Source of the DNA: an uncultured Oscillibacter sp.
Lineage (GTDB): Bacteria > Bacillota > Clostridia > Oscillospirales > Oscillospiraceae
DNA: 64,000 bases
Direction: 5' to 3'
NCBI GenBank assembly: GCA_934574045.1
Contig: CAKTMK010000007.1
Coordinates: 10,597 to 74,596 of the forward strand
Made by a program: the position numbers and the translations under genes. The notes below the pieces were generated by a model. The model was not told the DNA's origin and ran no database searches. It saw only the letters and a program-made list of their open reading frames with translations. Shown here piece by piece: positions 59,141 through 64,000 of the stretch (position 1 is its first letter; every line of letters starts with the position of its first letter).

Positions 59141-59431
59141 AAGCGCTGTGATCTCATCAGTCTGTGTGCCATCCGCAGAAAAGCATATGACGCACGAATA
59201 GCCGCGTTCTTCACGGAAGGAAAAATATCCGGTTTTTAGGCCCTCGTCTCCGCTGTTCCCGCTCCCGTCTCTTCATCCCTTCACCTACTCTATGCAATAC
59301 AGCTCACCTGCTTCCTGACTTAAGTCCGTCATACTATACCGTAAAATTGCAGCGGAGGTGATGTGCCGCCATTGACGGACAGCAATGTCCCTTCTCAAAG
59401 CCCTCTTTATGCGGATGAAGGACTTTGAGAA

Positions 59432-59459
59432 AAAGGAGGGCAGCTGCCTGCCCTCCTTT
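59432..59459. terminator. Terminator downstream of the truncated surface protein gene
   Basis: AAAGGAGGGCAG / CTGCCCTCCTTT with a CTGC loop. On the minus strand it is followed by TTTTTCTC. Confidence 0.8.
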
Positions 59460-59493
59460 CTGCGTGTGTGCTTGCGCGTTCACGGTGCGCGGC

Positions 59494-61038
59494 TCAGGCC
59501 GCAGCGTTTTCCTCGTCCGGCTCATCCTCAAAAGCAGCGGGGAGCAGAGCGCTAGGTGACTGCGCCGCAGACTCGCCGCTGCCGGTGTCATCCGTTCCCG
59601 TCCCGGTCTCGCCGGTTCCGCCGCTCGTCGAACTGCCGGAGTCTTCTGTTCCAGAAACGCTTTCATCCGTACCGTTTCCGTCAGCAGTGCCTTTGGAATC
59701 GTTCCGAATGAGTTCTTCGCCGACGCTCTCAAATCCTGCTGGGAATGTGCTGGCGTCATCTATATTGACTGTCACGGAATATTCCGTTTCTGTCTTAGAG
59801 GTGACGCTCTTTCCGATGCCGCCGAGGAACCCGCCGACGGCCGCAGCCTGCGCGTCATTCTTGCTGACCGTCATATCGACCGTGCAGCCCGTGATGCTTA
59901 CGCGGCCGTCTCCGCGGTAGTCGTTGTCCGCATAATTTCCATCTGCGTCATACGGCGTATACAAGGCATCCGCATAACCGATGAGACCGCCGATGAGGAA
60001 CTTCGTTCCTCCCTCGTCATTCTTATCGATGACATTGACGGTCATATTCTCCACCGTGCAGTCGGTCAGGGTCACTCTGCCCTTGGCGCAGCCGATGAGG
60101 CCGCCGATGCTCTCCGCGGGCAAGCGGTGGGTGGAAGAATACGCATACGCTTCCTCACCCAGCAGATTCAGATCTATGGTCACATTTTTGACCGTCACAT
60201 TTTCGGCCGTGAAGCCATCACCCACATAGCCGACCAGAGCGCCGAAGGCGTGATAGCAGTTACCGCCGGTGTCGACAGCCGCGGTGTAGTCGACCGTCAT
60301 GCCGTCTATGGTCAGATCCTTCACGGTCATGTTGTCGCCATAACCGTATATGACGCCCGCGGCATAGCTGGACAGCGTCTCGCCGCGCTTTACATTGAAG
60401 ATCGTATGATGATTTCCATAGAATGTGATGCGTCCAACGGTGTCTCCCTGCGGCATCATGATAGCATTACAGAGATCCAGATCAGCGCCCAGCGCGTAGC
60501 TTGCCGCATCATAGGAGTAATCCTGCACGACCTTATTCAGAAAATCGCCTGCAGTGTAGATCAGTTCCGCGCCATTGCTGTCTGTTGCATTAGGTTTCCA
60601 TTCAGCTCCAATCATGACAACGACATCCTGCTCCGTGGCCATTTTCTCCACTCCTGTAGCGGGGCTAAACTCTCCGTTGCCCTTATAATAGCCGAACTGT
60701 TGAGCGCCGGGAATATCAGTAGGAAAGTCAAATTCCTCGTCATACTCCACAGTCACGTCGATATAGGGGATGCCGTGATCGTTGGCGTTGATATACTCGT
60801 AATCAGCCTCGTCATATGTGGCCGTGAGCATCTCTCCGCCGATGCTTTCACCCAGCAGCCAGTTTTTCAGCGGAACATTTCCGTCCCAGTCAAAGCGGAG
60901 GATATAGGTCAGGACGTCCCACTTGGCGTAGAGGGTGAGGCCGCGGGCGGGCATGGTCGTGCCGCTCCATTTGGTCGTGTATTCTGCATCCTCATACCAG
61001 CCGGAAAAGGTATAGCCGGTGCGCTTGGCGTTCGTCAT
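59494..61038 (-). pseudogene. 5'-truncated InlB-repeat surface protein
   Basis: The reading frame of 515 codons begins within an InlB (Listeria-Bacteroides) repeat: AKRTGYTFSGWYEDAEYTTKW is the second half of such a repeat, and its first half, any earlier repeats and a signal peptide are absent. The remainder is beta-helix-like with GLUG-type elements (IGGLIGCAKGRVTLTDCTVENMTV, GGLIGYADALY in part, VGGFLGGIG). It ends in a Ser/Gly/Thr/Asp-rich tail without LPXTG or SLH. The ATG at 61038 gives a protein, but one that could not be exported. Upstream sequence now belongs to the MATE promoter region. The base composition is less GC-rich than in neighbouring genes. Confidence 0.7.
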
Positions 61039-61068
61039 GTCCCCTGATCTTGCAGCGTGATAATTATC

Positions 61069-61200
61069 TTGACTTTTCACCCCGTCTATGGTAGAGTTTC
61101 CCTCGCAAACGAATATTGGGGATAAAACCGACCCGCCGGGGTTTCTTTTATTGTGTATTAGGCCTGTGTTACACAACACAGGCCTATTTTTTTGTTTTTT
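61069..61200 (+). promoter_or_regulatory. MATE gene promoter and leader with intrinsic terminator
   Basis: TTGACT (61069-61074), 17-bp spacer, TAGAGT (61092-61097). About 60 nt of leader follow, then a perfect terminator TAGGCCTGTGTT / AACACAGGCCTA (61159-61186) with TTTTTTT, only 30 bp before the ATG. Either a regulated attenuator or the terminator of something deleted. Confidence 0.6.
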
Positions 61201-61216
61201 AGGAGGATCTACCGCT

Positions 61217-62521
61217 ATGTATGAAGGAAAACCGCGCACACTGTTTGTGAAATACGCCGTTCCCCAGATGATCGGCCTGCTGCTCAATTCCGTCTATGTC
61301 ATTGTGGACGGTATCTTCATCGGCAACCGTCTGGGCCGCGACGCGATGGCCGCCGCCGCCGTATCCGTGCCCTTTGTGGAGGTGCTGACCGCACTTTCCA
61401 TGGCGATCGCATCCGGCGCCGGTGTGATGATCTCCGGCCAGCTTGGGCGCGGAGAAAAGGAAAAGGCCCTGCAGACCTTTCACGCGGCCATGCTCTGCGC
61501 CGCAGCTTTCGGCGGCTTCATCATCGTTTTGGGCAACGTGTTCATCCATCCGCTGGCGGAACTTCTTGGCTCCACGCCGCAGATCCATGCGGAAGCCGTC
61601 AGCTACCTGTGGTATATCGTGACCTTTTCCCCGTTCCTGCTGTTCAGCTTTCTGCTGGGCGGGCTTGCCCGGAATGACGGACGCCCGAAGCTGGCCATGT
61701 TCGCGCTGGCCGCCGACTCCGTTTCCAACATCATTCTGGACTATGTGTTCATGTACCCGCTGAACATGGGAATCGCGGGCGCGGCGCTGGCAACGGCGGT
61801 CGGGCCGGTTTTCAGCGTGCTGATCCTGCTTCCGCACTTCCTACTGAAAAAGGGAAACCTCCATTTTGCGAAAACGCATATCGGTTTTCATCAGATCAGG
61901 TACATTCTCATGCTGGGATTTCCCTCGTTTATCATGGAGTTCACCATCGGCATCGTGACATTCGTTTATAACTTTGCCATCGTAAAGCACGGCTACGGGG
62001 AGATCGGCCTTGCGGCTTACCTCGTTATCGGCTATCTGATGCTCATCATTCTTACCCTTTTCCTGGGAATGGCGGAGGGCTTGCAGCCGGTGTTCAGCTA
62101 CTTTGCAGGCGTCGGTGAGGAAGAGCGCAGCCGGGAAATGCGCCGGTTCGCCGTAAAGGTATTCCTGAGTGTCGGCGTTCTGTGCTATCTGCTGATCGTT
62201 TTCTTCTCCCGCGGCTTCTACTCCATTTTCAGCCCGGACGATCTGGAACTGATCGACTTTGCGGCCAATAAAAGCATCCCCTACTTCTGCGGCTTTTTTC
62301 TGGCTGGATACAACATCCTGATGATCTCCTACTGGCAGTCCATGCAGAACACAAAAGGCGCGCTGACGGTTTCCCTGTCCCGGAGCATTGTATGGCCCGC
62401 CATTTTGACTTTGCTTCTCCCCCTGGCCTTTGGAAACGAGGCGATCTGGCTGTGCCATTCTCTCAGCGAAGCCCTCACCGCCTGCACCGCATTCGTCCTG
62501 CTGGCGCGGCAAAAGCGATGA
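61217..62521 (+). CDS. MATE family efflux transporter
   Basis: A 434-residue MATE pump with about 12 membrane helices. It begins MYEGKPRTLFVKYAVPQMIGLLLNS in part; other typical stretches are YVIVDGIFIGNRLG near 26, ASGAGVMISGQLGRGEKEKA near 66, LGGLARNDGRPKLAM near 150, and EGLQPVFSYFAGVGEEERSREMRRFAVK in pieces near 290. It exports cationic drugs or metabolites with Na+ or H+; the substrate is unknown. AGGAGG is 10 bases upstream. It lies in the island between the two tRNA-Arg repeats. Confidence 0.93.
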   Translation: MYEGKPRTLFVKYAVPQMIGLLLNSVYVIVDGIFIGNRLGRDAMAAAAVSVPFVEVLTALSMAIASGAGVMISGQLGRGEKEKALQTFHAAMLCAAAFGGFIIVLGNVFIHPLAELLGSTPQIHAEAVSYLWYIVTFSPFLLFSFLLGGLARNDGRPKLAMFALAADSVSNIILDYVFMYPLNMGIAGAALATAVGPVFSVLILLPHFLLKKGNLHFAKTHIGFHQIRYILMLGFPSFIMEFTIGIVTFVYNFAIVKHGYGEIGLAAYLVIGYLMLIILTLFLGMAEGLQPVFSYFAGVGEEERSREMRRFAVKVFLSVGVLCYLLIVFFSRGFYSIFSPDDLELIDFAANKSIPYFCGFFLAGYNILMISYWQSMQNTKGALTVSLSRSIVWPAILTLLLPLAFGNEAIWLCHSLSEALTACTAFVLLARQKR

Positions 62522-62601
62522 ATGGACACCATTGCAAACGCGCTTACGCTGTGGTACGATGAGCCGGATCAATAACCGCTCAATAAAAGGAGGATCCAGC
62601 C

Positions 62602-63078
62602 ATGTTCAGACCGATCCGGAAAAAGAAAAATGACATCGGCACAGAAGCGGCAGAGTAGCTTCTGCTTCAATGCCGCCGCGGTGTTTTGGCCATGAACGGC
62701 GCGGAGGGGTATCCCTACGCCGTCCCGGTCAACTTCTATTTTGATAAGGCAAGCTATAAAATTTATTTTCACGGCGCAAAGGCAGGACACAAAATCGAAG
62801 CGCTCCGGGCCTGCGACAAGGTGTGCTTTACCGTGTATGGAAATGAAACCGTCAAAGAGGAAGCGTGGGCGCCCTTTATGCAGAGCGCCGTGGTATTCGG
62901 CCGGTGCCGTCTGATGGAAAACGGCCCAGAAGCCATGGCGCGGCTCAAACAGCTTGCCATGAAATATTACCCCGAAGAGCAGCTGGCCGATGAAGAGATC
63001 GCAAGAGCCGGAAAAGCCGCACAGCTATTTGTGATCGAGATCGAGCACCTCAGCGGCAAAGAGGTGCAGGAGCGGTGA
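62602..63078 (+). pseudogene. PNPOx-like flavin protein gene with a nonsense codon
   Basis: The frame from the ATG at 62602 (AAAGGAGG 7 bases upstream) reads MFRPIRKKKNDIGTEAAE, then TAG at 62656-62658, then continues LLLQCRRGVLAMNGAEGYPYAVPVNFYF to 63078 without another stop. The whole matches the small pyridoxamine-5'-phosphate-oxidase-like proteins, where a Glu or similar codon is expected at the stop. Translation could restart at TTG 62686 or ATG 62692 and give a shortened 128-130 residue protein lacking the first helix. Confidence 0.75.
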
Positions 63079-63592
63079 ACAGCTTCACATAAAGGCTGTT
63101 CAACTCATGGCCATACCGGGGCGTCAGCAGTACCATGGGCGTAAATAGGAAGCGCTTTGCAAGGGCCGTTTTCAAAAGTGGAAATGCACAGGAAGCAGTC
63201 CCCGGCAAAATGCCAGAGGCCGCTTCCTGCTGCATATTCACACGTTTTACAGCATCCCCGCCGTCCGCATAACAGGGTAACCGGCAAGGGTGTCAACCTC
63301 CTGCGGCGGTGTATTAAGAACAAGAGGAAGCCAGCTTGCGCTCTCTTCTTAAACATTATCAAGCTATAAAATAATTCCACATGGTAGTTTCAAAATATCC
63401 CTGTATCGGGGATCGGCCGCCAAGATCCGCCTGACAGCAGGTTCGATTTCAGTAGGAAATACGCCAATATTAGACGATATTTTCAGATGTCCCGCAGCAG
63501 GCAGTTTGATAAAAAGCCTGCATTTATGCGGACCTGCGTCTATTTTGAAGCATGGGATACTTTGGCTGTAATTTGAATTTTTTGACTTCCAC
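63079..63592. other. Gene-poor stretch at the right side of the island
   Basis: Mostly short, conflicting frames. 63360-63590 is visibly more AT-rich than the rest of the window. No start-plus-RBS combination or protein family is convincing here. Confidence 0.5.
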
Positions 63593-63750
63593 GCGGAAAA
63601 CCAGCGGTTCAGATCCGCCCAGGCGTACCGCGTCGGAGCAAGCTCACGCCGCCGCCCCTCCTTTCCAAACCGCAAGCGCTTGCGCTGATCTGCGGTTTGA
63701 GAAAACGGGGGATCAAAAGCAAACATATCCGAATGAAAGCCGCCTGACAG
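63593..63750. repeat. Imperfect direct repeat, copy B (tRNA-Arg 3'-end remnant plus flank)
   Basis: GCGG, CCAGCGGTTC, ATCCGC, CAGGCGTACC and GTCGGAGCAAG repeat the 3' half of tRNA-Arg and its terminator 5' arm, with several substitutions in the T-arm that would destroy a functional tRNA. The downstream part matches copy A through AACCGCAAGCGCTT, TTGAGAAAACGGGG, ATATCCGAAT and GACAG. The distance between copies is 4.65 kb. Confidence 0.75.
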
Positions 63751-63935
63751 CTCGCCGCAGGTATCCAGCACCTGCAGTGCGTTTTTTGTCAAAACACACC
63801 GCTCGCTCATTTCACTGCGTCCCGCTTTCGTCCGGTAAACGCTTCGCCGGTCTGCCGGATGGGAGAAGCGGCGGAATGCGCAGTTTTCAATCAGGCAGGG
63901 AATATCTTCTCCGGCGGGCGCGACGCCCGAAAACA

Positions 63936-63978
63936 GAAACAACGGAGGACGGGAATCCGTCCTCCGCTGTTCTTTTAT
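63936..63978. terminator. Terminator-like hairpin near the window end
   Basis: CGGAGGACGG / CCGTCCTCCG with a GAAT loop, followed by CTGTTCTTTTATTT. The gene it serves is not visible. Confidence 0.65.
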
Positions 63979-64000
63979 TTGCTTCGCGCTTGATTTCCGT

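Noticed and set aside
63364..63942. A 192-codon minus-strand frame near the right end
   Set aside because: It runs antisense through the tRNA-Arg 3' remnant (the translation RYAWADLNRW is the tRNA read backwards) and has no RBS or known family. A one-base indel against copy A of the repeat breaks the shared frame, so coding is not supported.

Overview
The window reads as chromosome of a high-GC, Gram-positive anaerobe of the Clostridia, most likely an Oscillospiraceae relative (Oscillibacter/Dysosmobacter/Flavonifractor type). This is an inference from GC-rich codon use, Shine-Dalgarno sites of the AGGAGG type with many GTG/TTG starts, RNA regulators typical of Firmicutes (M-box, yybP-ykoY, T-box), ferredoxin-dependent 2-oxoacid metabolism, an acyl-CoA:acetate CoA-transferase, CstA and an SLH surface protein. 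No rRNA, IS element, prophage or CRISPR array is visible. One intact tRNA (Arg, anticodon CCT) is present.

Layout. 1-4.8 kb: DNA repair on the minus strand (radC-like, uvrB, a ybaK-type deacylase, start of uvrA). 4.8-9.5 kb: metal homeostasis, with mgtE behind an Mg2+ M-box and a P-type ATPase behind a yybP-ykoY (Mn2+) riboswitch. 9.5-14.3 kb: radical SAM protein, aminotransferase, YgjP-type peptidase, PurO-like IMP cyclohydrolase, DnaQ-like exonuclease. 14.5-20.4 kb: glycolipid-type glycosyltransferase operon, small ferredoxin, dapF, dicarboxylate symporter. 20.6-32.6 kb: XpaC-like cluster, YlmH, ABC exporter, pseudouridine catabolism (psuG/psuK), glycerate kinase, DegV, diguanylate cyclase and a CoA-transferase. 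33.4-41.7 kb: one operon for the complete shikimate, Phe and Tyr pathways. 42-48.6 kb: a 2169-residue SLH surface protein. 49.2-57.7 kb: cstA, a GntR regulator, a branched-chain 2-oxoacid:ferredoxin oxidoreductase operon and ilvE. 58.8-64 kb: tRNA-Arg followed by a degraded island.

Strongest observations. (1) The aromatic operon is preceded by a 34-codon leader peptide holding 5 Phe, 6 Tyr and 1 Trp, with mutually exclusive 1:2, 2:3 and 3:4 RNA pairings ending in an intrinsic terminator just before aroF: a classical ribosome-mediated attenuator. (2) An identical 14-mer (CATCATACAACGCA) and TATGATG/CATCATA inverted repeats sit on the promoter of the CoA-transferase and, 20 kb away, on the promoter of the GntR-adjacent 2-oxoacid oxidoreductase operon. 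This predicts a regulon for oxidative branched-chain amino acid fermentation: IlvE gives 2-oxoacids, VOR gives acyl-CoA, and the CoA-transferase gives acid plus acetyl-CoA. (3) A roughly 150-200 bp imperfect direct repeat beginning in the 3' half of the tRNA-Arg gene recurs 4.65 kb downstream and brackets a decaying island (truncated InlB-repeat surface protein, MATE pump, flavoprotein with a nonsense codon). (4) The large SLH protein contains a DUF3783-like domain, normally cytosolic, and has an unusual leader with duplicated GTTAG-N6-CTAAC hairpins interlocked with a terminator.

All family assignments come from reading motifs and remembered family patterns; no database search was run.
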